Below, one piece after another: positions 40,079-49,494 of a stretch of 64,000 bases of DNA. Both the position numbers and the translations under genes were made by a program. This DNA is from Poriferisocius sp965200775 (GTDB lineage: Bacteria > Actinomycetota > Acidimicrobiia > Acidimicrobiales > Bin134): positions 310,001 through 374,000 of the forward strand of contig OZ241383.1 of the NCBI GenBank assembly GCA_965200775.1, written 5' to 3'. The notes beneath the pieces are model-generated. The model made no database searches and was not told the origin of the DNA. It saw only the letters and a list, made by a program, of their open reading frames with translations. Positions within the stretch are counted from its first letter, which is position 1; each line of letters opens with the position of its first letter.

Positions 40079-40402
40079 ATGGCCTTGCTCGCACAAGTGC
40101 AGGAACTGCCGGAAGGTTTGGAGTGTGTTGATGCGGGGCTGTTGGACCGGCTGCGGAGCGGGGCGATCAGCAGGCTCCCCGAGAGGGCGCTGGACTGCGT
40201 GCCGGATGACGTTAAGGATCGCCTCCCCGACGACCTGGTGGAATTCGCCTCAACCAACCCCGATCTGACGCTGGCCGGGGTGGTGGTAGGGGTGGTGGCT
40301 GTGCTCGGGTTTGTAGCCCTTTTGGCTAAGCGTGCCATCAAGCTGGCCCTGGTGTTTGGTGTGGTGGCAGCGGTGGCGTGGTGGTGGGTGGCTGTGGCCT
40401 GA
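40079..40402 (+). CDS. Small membrane protein, uncharacterised
   Basis: 107 residues: a soluble helical N-terminal half with repeated Leu/Arg/Asp (LLDRLRSGAISRLPERALD, VPDDVKDRLPDDLVEFA), then two hydrophobic segments (TLAGVVVGVVAVLGFVALLA and LALVFGVVAAVAWWWVAVA) separated by KRAIK. ATG at 40079 follows GGGGAAG. A start at 40040 is possible. No family recognised; 46 bases before acetoacetyl-CoA synthetase. Confidence 0.55.
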   Translation: MALLAQVQELPEGLECVDAGLLDRLRSGAISRLPERALDCVPDDVKDRLPDDLVEFASTNPDLTLAGVVVGVVAVLGFVALLAKRAIKLALVFGVVAAVAWWWVAVA

Positions 40403-40448
40403 TCGCCTGGGGTGATCGCCGGTGGGGAGCGCCCCGTAACATCGGGGC

Positions 40449-42395
40449 ATGAGCAGCGGGTTGTTGTGGATGCCCGACAGTGATCGGGTGGCGAATACCA
40501 ACCTGGCCCGTTTCGCAGCCCGAGCAGGCATCGAAATCGGCCCTGGGGAGGGATACGAGCAGCTCCACCGGTGGTCGGTCGATGACCTGGGCGGTTTCTG
40601 GGCGGCGGTTTGGGACTTCTGTGGGGTGGTGGCCTCCCAGCGCTTCGAGGCTCCGATCAGCCGGGCCGAGCACATGGCCGACACCTGCTTCTTTCCCGGG
40701 GCCAGGCTGAACTTCGCCGAGAACCTTCTGGCCGGTGACGACGCCGAGGTCGCGTTGGTGTTCGCCGACGAGTCCGGGGCCTACTCCGAGATGAGCAGGG
40801 GAGAGCTGCGGCGGCTGGTGTCGCGGATCGCGGCTGCCATGAGAGCCGAGGGGGTGCGACCCGGCGACCGGGTGGCGTGCTGGATGCCAAACGTGGTGGA
40901 GGCGTACGCGGTGATGCTGGCAGCGGCTTCGGTGGGGGCGGTGTTCTCGTCCACCTCGCCCGACTTCGGCCCAGCAGGGGTGCTCGACCGCTTCGGCCAG
41001 ATCGAGCCGGCAATGCTGTTCGCGGCGGACAGCTACATCTATGGGGGCCGCCGGTTCGACTGCCGTGAACGGCTGGGCGAGATCCGGGCCGGCCTGCCCA
41101 CCGTGACCACCACCGTGGTGCTGAACCGCACCGGCGCCGTCCCCGGGCCGCCCGACGGCACGGTAGACTTCGAGGCCTGGATCGAGCCCCATCCCGCCAG
41201 GCCCATCCGGTTCGAGCAGCTTGACTTCGACCACCCGCTTTACGTGCTGTTCTCGTCGGGTACCACCGGGCAACCCAAGTGCATCGTGCATCGAGCCGGG
41301 GGCATACTGCTCAAGCACCTGTGCGAGCACCAGCTCCACTGCGACGTACAGCCTGGTGACCGGGTGTTCTACTTCACCACCACCGGCTGGATGATGTGGA
41401 ACTGGCTGGCCTCCGCGTCGGCGTCGGGAGCGGCCTCGGTGGTGTGGGACGGCAACCCGGCCCATCCCGGCCTTGACGCTCTGTTCGACCTCATCGACAG
41501 GGCCGGCGTCACCCTGTTCGGGGTATCGGCCCGCTACATCGACTCGCTGCGCAAGGCCGGGTTGTCACCCCGACGCACCCACCGCCTTCACACTCTCCGT
41601 ACCATCTGCTCCACCGGCTCGCCGCTTTCGTCCGACGGGTTCGACTACGTGTACGAGCACGTCAAGGCCGATGTGCATCTCGCCTCCATCTCGGGGGGAA
41701 CCGACCTGTGCGGATGCCTGGTAGGGGGCGATCCCACCGGCCCGGTGTGGTCGGGGGAGATACAACGGCCCTCCCTGGGCCTGACCATCGAGGTGTACGG
41801 GGACGACGGCTCGCCGCTCGGCCCGGGGGAAGCGGGCGAGCTGGTGTGCTCGACCCCGTTCCCGTCGCAACCTCTGGGGTTCTGGGGAGACGGAGGCGAC
41901 GACCGCTACCGGGACGCCTACTACTCACGCTTCGAGGGCCGCTGGCACCAGGGCGACTACATCTTGGCCACCGAGCACGGGGGGTACGTGATCTCGGGGC
42001 GCTCCGATGCCACCTTGAATCCGGGCGGGGTCCGTATCGGCACCGCCGAGATTTATCGTCTGGTGGATGCCATGGACGAGGTGGTCGAGAGCGTGGTGGT
42101 GGGCCAGCCGGTCGGGGGCGACACTCGGGTAGTGCTTTTCGTGAAGCTCGTGGAAGGTGTTGCGCTGAACGACGATCTGAAGGCGGCCATCAGATCGGCG
42201 ATCAGAGCAGGGGCCAGCCCCCGGCACGTCCCGGCGGTGATCGGTGCGGTGAGCGACATCCCCCGAACCCGCAGCGGCAAGACGGTGGAGCTGGCCGTGC
42301 GGGACGCCATATGCGGGCGGCCGATCACCAACGTTGAGGCGTTGGCCAACCCCGAAGCCCTCGACGAGTTCCGCAACCGGCCGGAGCTGGCATGA
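40449..42395 (+). CDS. Acetoacetyl-CoA synthetase
   Basis: 648-residue ANL adenylate-forming enzyme that activates acetoacetate to acetoacetyl-CoA. Motifs: P-loop YVLFSSGTTGQPKCIVH, A5-like SISGGTDLCGC, A7 RWHQGDYIL, A8 SGRSDATLNPGGVRIGTAEIYR, and the C-terminal catalytic Lys in PRTRSGKTVELAV. ATG at 40449. The last codons (RNRPELA) are part of a 24-base direct repeat; the stop overlaps a 22-codon micro-ORF (ATGA) that in turn overlaps the CoA-lyase start. Confidence 0.93.
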   Translation: MSSGLLWMPDSDRVANTNLARFAARAGIEIGPGEGYEQLHRWSVDDLGGFWAAVWDFCGVVASQRFEAPISRAEHMADTCFFPGARLNFAENLLAGDDAEVALVFADESGAYSEMSRGELRRLVSRIAAAMRAEGVRPGDRVACWMPNVVEAYAVMLAAASVGAVFSSTSPDFGPAGVLDRFGQIEPAMLFAADSYIYGGRRFDCRERLGEIRAGLPTVTTTVVLNRTGAVPGPPDGTVDFEAWIEPHPARPIRFEQLDFDHPLYVLFSSGTTGQPKCIVHRAGGILLKHLCEHQLHCDVQPGDRVFYFTTTGWMMWNWLASASASGAASVVWDGNPAHPGLDALFDLIDRAGVTLFGVSARYIDSLRKAGLSPRRTHRLHTLRTICSTGSPLSSDGFDYVYEHVKADVHLASISGGTDLCGCLVGGDPTGPVWSGEIQRPSLGLTIEVYGDDGSPLGPGEAGELVCSTPFPSQPLGFWGDGGDDRYRDAYYSRFEGRWHQGDYILATEHGGYVISGRSDATLNPGGVRIGTAEIYRLVDAMDEVVESVVVGQPVGGDTRVVLFVKLVEGVALNDDLKAAIRSAIRAGASPRHVPAVIGAVSDIPRTRSGKTVELAVRDAICGRPITNVEALANPEALDEFRNRPELA

Positions 42396-42458
42396 CCGAA
42401 AACCTCTCGCCCAAGCCTGGTTCGACGCCGCAGTGCAACCGGCCGGAGCTGGCATGAC
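42373..42458. repeat. Perfect 24-bp direct repeat at the AacS/CoA-lyase junction
   Basis: GCAACCGGCCGGAGCTGGCA followed by TGAC occurs at 42373-42396 and 42435-42458 (period 62). The first copy holds the AacS stop, the second holds the CoA-lyase ATG. Between them ATG 42392 to TGA 42457 encodes MTENLSPKPGSTPQCNRPEL plus Ala, 21 residues, with four-base ATGA overlaps at both ends. The structure looks like a recent tandem duplication of the junction. Confidence 0.8.
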
Positions 42459-43317
42459 AGGGTCCGGCGCCCCCGATCCGTTGCACCGGTTGAGGAGTCT
42501 GCTGTTCGCACCGGCCGCCCGGCCCGACATGTGTGCCAAGCTGCCCCGCAGCGGTCCCGACGGGGTGGTACTCGACCTGGAGGACGCCGTGGCTCCGGCG
42601 TCCAAAGCAGAGGCGCGGGCCCAGGCCAAGGCGTCGGGAGCCGAGCTGAGCGCCCGGCATCGCGACCTGGCGGTGTTCGTTCGGGTGAACCCGCCGGGCA
42701 CCGAGTGGTTCGCCGGCGACATGGCCCACGGCCTGGCGCAAGAGCTGACCGGGGTTGTGGTGCCCAAGGTGGAGGCCCGAGCCCAGGTCGATGAGGTACG
42801 CGAAGCGCTCGCTGGAGCGGGCCTTGCCCACCTCCGGGTGTTCGCCGGAATCGAGACTGCGGCCGGAGTGGCCCGGGCCTCCGATGTGCTGGCCCACCCC
42901 CACGTTGCCGCTGCCTACTTCGGGGCCGAGGACTTCATAACCGACATGGGCGGTGTCCGCACCGACGCCGGCTTGGAGGTGCTCTACGCCCGTTCGCAGG
43001 TGGCGCTGGCTGCTCGCCTGGCGGGGGTGACGGTGCTCGATCAGGTGGTGACCGCGTTCGGTGACGACGACCTGTTCCGGGCCGACGCCGAGCTGGGGAG
43101 ATCCATCGGCTACCAGGGCAAGCTCTGCATCCATCCCGATCAGGTGCCGCTGGCCAACCAGTGCTTCTCCCCGTCGTCCAAGGACCGGGAACGAGCTCGG
43201 GCCCTGCTGGCGGTGTGGGACGAGGCGCTGGCCCGGGGTGAGGCGTCGATTTCCTTCGAGGGCCAGATGATCGACGAGCCGCTGGCCCAAAGGGCCCGGG
43301 CGATTCTGGACGAGTAA
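42454..43317 (+). CDS. CitE-like CoA-ester lyase (HpcH/HpaI family)
   Basis: 287 residues, TIM-barrel lyase of the CitE/malyl-CoA-lyase group. LRSLLFAPAARPDM, VVLDLEDAVAPASK (metal Glu/Asp pair), VVVPKVEARAQVDE, VFAGIETAAGVARA (Glu ligand) and YFGAEDFITDMG (Asp ligand), then YQGKLCIHPDQV. It cleaves or condenses a beta-hydroxyacyl-CoA. Close placement after acetoacetyl-CoA synthetase suggests a shared short-chain acyl-CoA route. The ATG at 42454 overlaps the stop of the upstream micro-ORF. Confidence 0.9.
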   Translation: MTGSGAPDPLHRLRSLLFAPAARPDMCAKLPRSGPDGVVLDLEDAVAPASKAEARAQAKASGAELSARHRDLAVFVRVNPPGTEWFAGDMAHGLAQELTGVVVPKVEARAQVDEVREALAGAGLAHLRVFAGIETAAGVARASDVLAHPHVAAAYFGAEDFITDMGGVRTDAGLEVLYARSQVALAARLAGVTVLDQVVTAFGDDDLFRADAELGRSIGYQGKLCIHPDQVPLANQCFSPSSKDRERARALLAVWDEALARGEASISFEGQMIDEPLAQRARAILDE

Positions 43318-43384
43318 CAGCCCGGCAAAGGGGCGACAGCTGGACGAATGACCTACAGCCCAGCCGGTATGGAAAGCTGACGGC

Positions 43385-43849
43385 ATGGCCAAACGTCGCG
43401 ACCGGATCCAGATGACACCCGAGGAGATCGAGGTTTTCATCGAGGGGCAGAAGAGCCTGCAGGTAGCCACCATCAACCGGGACGGGAGCGTGCATCTGAG
43501 CACTCTGTGGTTCGCGGTGGTGGACGGCGACCTCGTGTTCGAGACCTACACCAAGTCGCAGAAGATCAAGAACCTCGAACGGGACGACCGGATCGCCGTG
43601 TTGCTGGAGGACGGCGTGGTTTACGACCAGCTTCGGGGGGTCTCGATCAACGGGCGGGCTGAGCTGCACACCGACCCCGAGGTGGTCCACCGCCTGGCGC
43701 TGGAGGTGATGGACCGCAACAACCCCGACATCGACCGGGAGATGCTGTCGAAAGCAGCTGAAGGCATGGCCCAAAAGCGCACCGCTGTGGTGGTAAAGGC
43801 GGAGAAGACCATCAGCTGGGACCACACCAAGCTGGGCGGCAGCTACTGA
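43385..43849 (+). CDS. PPOX-class flavin/F420-binding protein
   Basis: 154 residues, split beta-barrel pyridoxamine-phosphate-oxidase-like fold: SLQVATINRDGSVHLSTLWF, then VFETYTKSQKIKNLERDDRIAVLLEDG (in two blocks, TKSQKIKNLERDD and IAVLLEDG) and YDQLRGVSINGRAELHT. In actinobacteria such proteins bind FMN or F420 and reduce various substrates. ATG at 43385. Not obviously linked to its neighbours. Confidence 0.85.
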   Translation: MAKRRDRIQMTPEEIEVFIEGQKSLQVATINRDGSVHLSTLWFAVVDGDLVFETYTKSQKIKNLERDDRIAVLLEDGVVYDQLRGVSINGRAELHTDPEVVHRLALEVMDRNNPDIDREMLSKAAEGMAQKRTAVVVKAEKTISWDHTKLGGSY

Positions 43850-43918
43850 TCTCCCCGGAGGTGATGCCACCGGGCCGCGCCCGCAAGCGCAGGCCGGGCC
43901 GGTAGCGTAGGGAGTCTG

Positions 43919-46180
43919 GTGAAGGACTACCTGAGGTGGCTGTCCCACCTGCTCCGTCTGGTCGTGCTCCTGCCCATGCTGGCATTGGCCCTGGCCGCCA
44001 CCCTGTTCGTGGCCGTGCCTCCCGCGGTGGACGTGGTGAAGTCGTGGGATTCCACTCCCGAGGACGACAACCTCACCGACAACGTGAGCGTGAACGAGCT
44101 GTCCATCCGTTCCTACGTGTACGACGCCAACGGCGACGTCATCGACGTGTTCAGCTACATCGAGAATCGGGGTCTGGTCGAACTCGACGAAATGTCCGAG
44201 CAGGTTAAGAGCGCGGTGATCGCCGTCGAGGACGAGAACTTCTACCTGCACTCCGGCATCGACCTTAGCGCCGTGTTCCGAGCCGGGCTGGAGAACGTGG
44301 GGGCCGGAGGGGTGACCCAGGGCGGCTCAACCATCACCCAGCAGCTCATCAAGAACCTGGGAGGGGTGGGCCAGGAGGTCAAGGCCGAGCGCAAGCTTCA
44401 GGAGATGGCCAAGGCCCGGCGTCTGGAACGAGAGGTGGGCAAGGACGAGATCCTCCACCTCTACCTGAACACGGTGTACTTCGGCCAGGGTGCCTATGGG
44501 GTGCAGGCCGCCGCCGAGAGGTACTGGGGGATTGATGCCATCGACCTGGGCTGGCCCGAGGCCGCCCTTTTGGCCGCCCTCATCAGCAGTCCCAGCGCTT
44601 ACGACCCCATCGTCAACCCGTACCTGGCTCTGCGCCAGAGGCGCATCGTGCTCAACCGGCTAGCCACGTTGGGTTACTTCACCCAAGACGAGGCCGACCA
44701 GTACCACCTCACACCGCTGCCCACCGAGGTGTACGAGCAGGTTGACCTTCCACCCAAGAGCTACTTCGTGGAGGAGGTGAAACAGCAGCTCCTCGACGAC
44801 CCCACCTACCTGGGCGGAAGCCAGGAGGACCGCTTCAGGCAGGTGTTCCAGGGCGGGCTGAGCATCCAAACCACGTTCAACCCCGTGGCTCAACGCCAGG
44901 CCGAGGACGCCGTCGATTCCACCCTGGTCGAGTACGAAACCGGTGAGCACGCCGGGGTCGAGGCCACCATGGCTCTGGTGGCGCTTGATCCCGACACCGG
45001 GGCGGTGCGTGCCCTGGTGGGAGGGCCGGACTTCACCCAGCAGGACCAGGAGTTCAACCTGGCAACTCAGGGCGAGCGCCAGCCGGGGTCGGCGTTCAAG
45101 ACCTTCGTGATGATGACCCTGTTCGAGCAGGGGTACCAGCCCAGCGACCAGGTCAGCGGGCGAGGACCGTGCCAGATTCCCAACCCCGGCGGTTTCCCCG
45201 ATCCCTACGTGGCCAACAACTTTGCCCGTTCGCCGGGGCAGGTGGAATCCATCACCAATCAGATCAGGGTGTCGTCCAACTGCGCCTTCTTGCGGCTGGG
45301 CCGCGAGGCGGGAATCGAGCAGGTGATCGACACCGCGGTCCAGATGGGCATCACCTCCGAGCTGGAGCCCTACGGGTCGCTGCCGCTGGGTTCCGAGGAG
45401 GTCCACCCCATTGACATGGCGTCGGCCTACGGGGTGATCGCCACCGGCGGTTATCGGTACGAGCCCTACTACATCGAGCGGGTCGTCGACCGCCAGGGCA
45501 ACGTGCTCTACCAGCACGAGCTGTCGGGCCGGCGGGTGGTGGGCGAGCGCTCGGCGTGCTGGGCCAACGGCGTGCTGGCCAACAACATGGTGAACGGCAC
45601 AGGGCGCCGCAATGCCCAGCTTCCCGAACAGCCGGCGTCGGGCAAGACCGGCACCACCGAAGAGTCGGCCGACGCCTGGTTCGTGGGATACACGCCATAC
45701 CTTGCCGCCGCTGTGTGGATGGGCAACCCCAAAGAGCGCCTCCCCATGCGAGGGGTAACCGGCAGCTCCTATCCGGCCATGGCGTGGGGGCGGTTCATGA
45801 CCAGCTACCACCAGGAATTGCCGGTGGTGGACTTCCAGACCTGCCCGAGCGAGCCCCGACTGTCCCGCATGATCGAGCTGGAGGATGTGTTCACGGTGGG
45901 CCATCCCTGCCCGGCGCCGGAGGCCCAGGAACCAACCCCCGGCGGGGAGCCACCACCGGAAGTGGTGATGGTGCCGGTGGACACCGACGAGGACGAGGCC
46001 TACGACACCTGCGTGAATCTCCTGATCACCGGGGGGATCGAGCCCTGCGGGCTGAGCGAGTTCGCCGACGCCGAGGGGGAGCCCATCGAGTTGTACTGCG
46101 GCACCCCCGGTCCCATCGAGGAATCCGCCCCGGCGCAGGTTGAACCGAGTGTCGAGGAATCTAGTATCGGGGGGCTGTGA
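43919..46180 (+). CDS. Class A penicillin-binding protein (PBP1A/PonA type)
   Basis: 753-residue bifunctional peptidoglycan synthase: short cytoplasmic start, one membrane anchor (LPMLALALAATLFVAVP, about 20-36), GT51 glycosyltransferase with Glu104 in VEDENFYLHSGID and QGGSTITQQLIKN, then a transpeptidase with Ser391 in GSAFK, SSN in RVSSNCAF and KTGT (Lys576) in SGKTGTTEESADAW. An acidic Pro-rich tail follows. GTG start at 43919. It overlaps the zinc-ribbon gene by four bases (GTGA). Confidence 0.95.
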   Translation: MKDYLRWLSHLLRLVVLLPMLALALAATLFVAVPPAVDVVKSWDSTPEDDNLTDNVSVNELSIRSYVYDANGDVIDVFSYIENRGLVELDEMSEQVKSAVIAVEDENFYLHSGIDLSAVFRAGLENVGAGGVTQGGSTITQQLIKNLGGVGQEVKAERKLQEMAKARRLEREVGKDEILHLYLNTVYFGQGAYGVQAAAERYWGIDAIDLGWPEAALLAALISSPSAYDPIVNPYLALRQRRIVLNRLATLGYFTQDEADQYHLTPLPTEVYEQVDLPPKSYFVEEVKQQLLDDPTYLGGSQEDRFRQVFQGGLSIQTTFNPVAQRQAEDAVDSTLVEYETGEHAGVEATMALVALDPDTGAVRALVGGPDFTQQDQEFNLATQGERQPGSAFKTFVMMTLFEQGYQPSDQVSGRGPCQIPNPGGFPDPYVANNFARSPGQVESITNQIRVSSNCAFLRLGREAGIEQVIDTAVQMGITSELEPYGSLPLGSEEVHPIDMASAYGVIATGGYRYEPYYIERVVDRQGNVLYQHELSGRRVVGERSACWANGVLANNMVNGTGRRNAQLPEQPASGKTGTTEESADAWFVGYTPYLAAAVWMGNPKERLPMRGVTGSSYPAMAWGRFMTSYHQELPVVDFQTCPSEPRLSRMIELEDVFTVGHPCPAPEAQEPTPGGEPPPEVVMVPVDTDEDEAYDTCVNLLITGGIEPCGLSEFADAEGEPIELYCGTPGPIEESAPAQVEPSVEESSIGGL

Positions 46181-46899
46181 GCGAAGATCACTTCCAACGG
46201 CTGCTCGCCGTGCAAGACCGCGACACCCGCATCGACCAGCTTCGCCACCGGTTCGACACCCTGCCCGAACGGGCCGCGCTGGACTCCTGCCGTCAGGCGC
46301 TGAAGGCGGTGGGCGAGAAGCGGGAGGCGGTGCAGCTTCGCCGCCTGGAGCTTCAGCGCGATCTCAAGCGCAACGAGGATGAGCTGGCAGTGCTCGAGGA
46401 GCGGGTCAAGCGGGAGGACGCCCGGCTTTACTCCGGCGAGGTCACCGGCACCCGGGAGCTGCTGGCCCTCCAAGAAGAAGTGAACGGGTTGCGGTCACGC
46501 TGCTCCGCCAAGGAGAGCGAGGCGCTGGAGCTGATGGAGACCATCGAAACCGCCGAAGCCGAGGTGGAGGCTCTGGCCGGCCAATCCGAGGCCGCCGCCG
46601 GGGAGGTGGAGGAGGCGCAAGCCCGGCTGGGCGAAGCAGAGGCCGCCGTTCAGGTCGAGATCGACGAGGAAACCGCCGCCCGGTCGGCCGAGGCTGCCGA
46701 CATTCCCGAGGCTGCCATGACCAGTTACGAGAGCCTGCGCAGTCGCATGGGGGGCGTGGCGGTGGCCCGGCTTCGTAACGGCACCTGCGAGGGGTGTCAT
46801 CTGGGGCTCTCGGCCGTGGAGTTGGATCGCATCCGTCACGCTCCGGCCGACGAGGTGTGCCACTGCGAGGAGTGCGGCCGCATCCTGGTCCGGACCTGA
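46177..46899 (+). CDS. Coiled-coil protein with C-terminal C4 zinc ribbon
   Basis: 240 residues: long antiparallel coiled coil (about 10-190, heptads such as LEEQ/AEAEVEALAGQSEAAA) followed by a zinc ribbon with four cysteines in TCEGCHLGLSA and CHCEECGRILV. This is the bacterial C4-type zinc-ribbon family (CdsZ-like, formerly DUF164), linked to nucleic-acid or cell-division functions but not enzymatic. GTG overlaps the PBP stop; the next small membrane gene starts 15 bases later. Confidence 0.85.
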   Translation: MSEDHFQRLLAVQDRDTRIDQLRHRFDTLPERAALDSCRQALKAVGEKREAVQLRRLELQRDLKRNEDELAVLEERVKREDARLYSGEVTGTRELLALQEEVNGLRSRCSAKESEALELMETIETAEAEVEALAGQSEAAAGEVEEAQARLGEAEAAVQVEIDEETAARSAEAADIPEAAMTSYESLRSRMGGVAVARLRNGTCEGCHLGLSAVELDRIRHAPADEVCHCEECGRILVRT

Positions 46900-46914
46900 A
46901 CCCCGACCGGTCTC

Positions 46915-47418
46915 GTGTTCATCTGGTTCTTGGCTCTGGGTTTCGTGCTGGTGGCCCTGGTGTTCGAAAGCCCTGCGCTCGACTACCGAATGGTGATGCT
47001 CGGCTCGGTACTGCCGCTTGTCGAGCTGGCAGCGGGAGGCCCGTGGGCGCTGCACACCCTGGGGGCGTCGCTGGTGGTGCTGGCCGTGGTGATGGTGGCA
47101 ACCCGGGGTCGCCGCCTGAGCCGGCGCCGCTGGCTGGGGTTGCCCATCGGTCTGCTCATGTTCCTGGTGTTGGACGGGGCGTGGCTGCGGACCGAGCTGT
47201 TCTGGTGGCCGGTGCTAGGGGTGGAGGTAGGCGCCGACGACCTGCCCGAACTCAAGCCCGTGGCCGCGCTGGTGGCTCTGGAAGCAGCTGGGGTTGTCGT
47301 CGGGGTTTGGGCGGTGCGACGGTTCGGGCTGCTAGATCGGGAAGCACTGCGCCTGTTCTGCACCCAGGGCCGTCTGCCTCGCGAACGCATGAGGCCGCCC
47401 CGACCCCGCCGACGCTGA
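46915..47418 (+). CDS. Integral membrane protein, uncharacterised
   Basis: 167 residues with four hydrophobic segments, starting FIWFLALGFVLVALVFES, then LDYRMVMLGSVLPLVELAAG, two further helices, and a basic C-terminus (RERMRPPRPRRR). Similar proteins are found beside cell-envelope genes in actinobacteria, but I know no function. GTG start at 46915 is not preceded by a clear ribosome-binding sequence. Co-directional with the PBP and zinc-ribbon genes. Confidence 0.7.
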   Translation: MFIWFLALGFVLVALVFESPALDYRMVMLGSVLPLVELAAGGPWALHTLGASLVVLAVVMVATRGRRLSRRRWLGLPIGLLMFLVLDGAWLRTELFWWPVLGVEVGADDLPELKPVAALVALEAAGVVVGVWAVRRFGLLDREALRLFCTQGRLPRERMRPPRPRRR

Positions 47419-47442
47419 TCCCATCTGCCGATCCGGCCTACT

Positions 47443-47470
47443 GATCCGGTCCGCTGGGGCTCATCGGATC
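47443..47470. terminator. Inverted repeat between the membrane-protein gene and rnpB
   Basis: GATCCG (47443-47448) and CGGATC (47465-47470) flank a 16-base loop, in the gap between the convergent ends of the 46915-47418 gene and RNase P RNA. Weak two-way terminator candidate. Confidence 0.3.
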
Positions 47471-47488
47471 GGGGGACGGGGGAGGGGG

Positions 47489-47866
<378 letters not shown>

Positions 47867-47931
47867 ACGGTCAGTTTGCCAGCTTCCAGCCCCCGGAGCG
47901 AGGGGGTTTCGGCTCCCGGTACTACATCTGC

Positions 47932-49371
47932 TCAGAAGTCGATGGCCGAGAGCTCGGGGTACCAGCGGGCGGCCCGCTCCACAGCGTCGTGCCAGCGGTC
48001 GCGGTCCACGGTGCCGGCCGGTTCGACCACCGCCCGGGGAGCCCACGAGTCGGCCACCTCCTGCCAGCTCGCCCACTGCCCGAGGGCCCGCCCGGCCAGA
48101 ACGGCGGCACCGAGGGCGGTTCCCTCGGCCACAGGGCAAAGCTCCACGGGCCGGCCCAAGGTGTCGGCCAGAATCTGGGTGAAAAGCGGGTTCTTCGACA
48201 TGCCGCCGTCCACCCGGAACCCCTCGAAGCGGTAGCCGCTGTCCGCTTCGGCGGCCTCTGCCAGGTCGGCGGCCCGGTGGGCGATCCCCTCGAACACCGC
48301 TCGCACGATGTGGGAGGCGGTGGTTCCTCCGGTGATGCCGAACAGAGCGCCGCGGGCGCCGAAATCCCAGTGTGGAGTGCCCAAGCCGAACAGGGCGGGC
48401 ACATACACCACGCCCCCGGAATCAGCCACCCGTCCGGCCATCTCCGCCGACTCCGACGCCGCCGATACGAGTCCGACGTCCTCGATGAGCCAACTCATGT
48501 TCGACCCCGCCGCGATCATCATGGCCTCCACCCCCCAGACGAGGCTGCCGCTCTCCTGCCAGGCCACGATGGGGAACGTCCCCCGGTCGCTGCGTTTCTC
48601 GAACGGCGGGCGGTCGGGGCCGACGCACACGTCGAGGAACGCCCCGGTGCCGAAGGTGAGCTTGGCCTGCCCCTCCTGAACGCATCGCTGGCCGATGAGC
48701 GACGACTGTTGGTCGCCGATGATGCCGGCAATCGGCGGGGCCCCCGGCAGGGCCCGGGCCGCTCCCACTACGCCGGTCGAGTCCACGATCTCGGGCAGGC
48801 ACCGGGGGGGAATGCCAAGGATGCCGATCACCTCGTCCGACCAACCGCTCCCGTCGGCGGCCAGCATCCCGCTCATCGCAGCGTTGGACGGGTCGACCAC
48901 ATGGCGGTCTCCCTGCGAGAGGCACCACACCGCCCAAGAGTCCACCGTCCCAAAGCACAGGTCGCGGGTGTTGTCGGGGTCCTGGTGGTTGAGCAGCCAG
49001 GCGAGCTTGGTGGCCGACTCGTTGGGCAACAGCCGCAGCCCTTCCCCTTGCCAGGCCAGGCACTCGTCTACCGTGCGCAGATCCTGCCAACCCAGGGCCG
49101 GGCCCACCGGTTCGCCGGTGCGGCGGTCCCACAGCACCGCCGACCCCCGCTGGTTGGTCACCGCCACCCCGTCAACCCCTCCCACCTCGTCGATCACCTC
49201 GGTGGCGGTTTCGAGGATGACAGCGGCCATAGCAGCGGCATCGAACTCCACCAGACCCGGCTCGGGAATGTCGGGTGGCGTCGGCTTCTGGCGGTGGCAG
49301 ATGATCCGGTGGCCGTCGGTGATCACCGAGCGGATGCTGCTGGTTCCCACGTCGAGGACGCAGATGTTCAT
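47932..49371 (-). CDS. FGGY-family carbohydrate kinase (glycerol-kinase-like)
   Basis: 479 residues. ATPase-fold signatures: MNICVLDVGTSSIRSVI (phosphate 1), GVAVTNQRGSAVLWDRRTG, WQDLRTVDECLAW, GIIGDQQSSLIGQRC, KLTFGTGAFLDVCVG and the C-terminal FRVDGGMSKNPLFTQILAD. These fit glycerol or xylulose kinase; the QRGSAVLWDRRTGEPV segment is closer to GlpK. No transporter or dehydrogenase for glycerol lies nearby, so the substrate is uncertain. ATG at 49371 is chosen, with GGAG seven bases upstream; another ATG is at 49383. Divergent from trpD. Confidence 0.85.
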   Translation of the reverse strand: MNICVLDVGTSSIRSVITDGHRIICHRQKPTPPDIPEPGLVEFDAAAMAAVILETATEVIDEVGGVDGVAVTNQRGSAVLWDRRTGEPVGPALGWQDLRTVDECLAWQGEGLRLLPNESATKLAWLLNHQDPDNTRDLCFGTVDSWAVWCLSQGDRHVVDPSNAAMSGMLAADGSGWSDEVIGILGIPPRCLPEIVDSTGVVGAARALPGAPPIAGIIGDQQSSLIGQRCVQEGQAKLTFGTGAFLDVCVGPDRPPFEKRSDRGTFPIVAWQESGSLVWGVEAMMIAAGSNMSWLIEDVGLVSAASESAEMAGRVADSGGVVYVPALFGLGTPHWDFGARGALFGITGGTTASHIVRAVFEGIAHRAADLAEAAEADSGYRFEGFRVDGGMSKNPLFTQILADTLGRPVELCPVAEGTALGAAVLAGRALGQWASWQEVADSWAPRAVVEPAGTVDRDRWHDAVERAARWYPELSAIDF

Positions 49372-49494
49372 GGGTCGCTCCATTGTCGGTATCGCGCCGT
49401 TGTCGGGTCGGATAGATGACTGGGGTAGTCGATGTCGGGTTGGCTGGATAGTCGGGGTTGTCTCCGGTCGATCTGGATGGTTCACACTAGGTTG

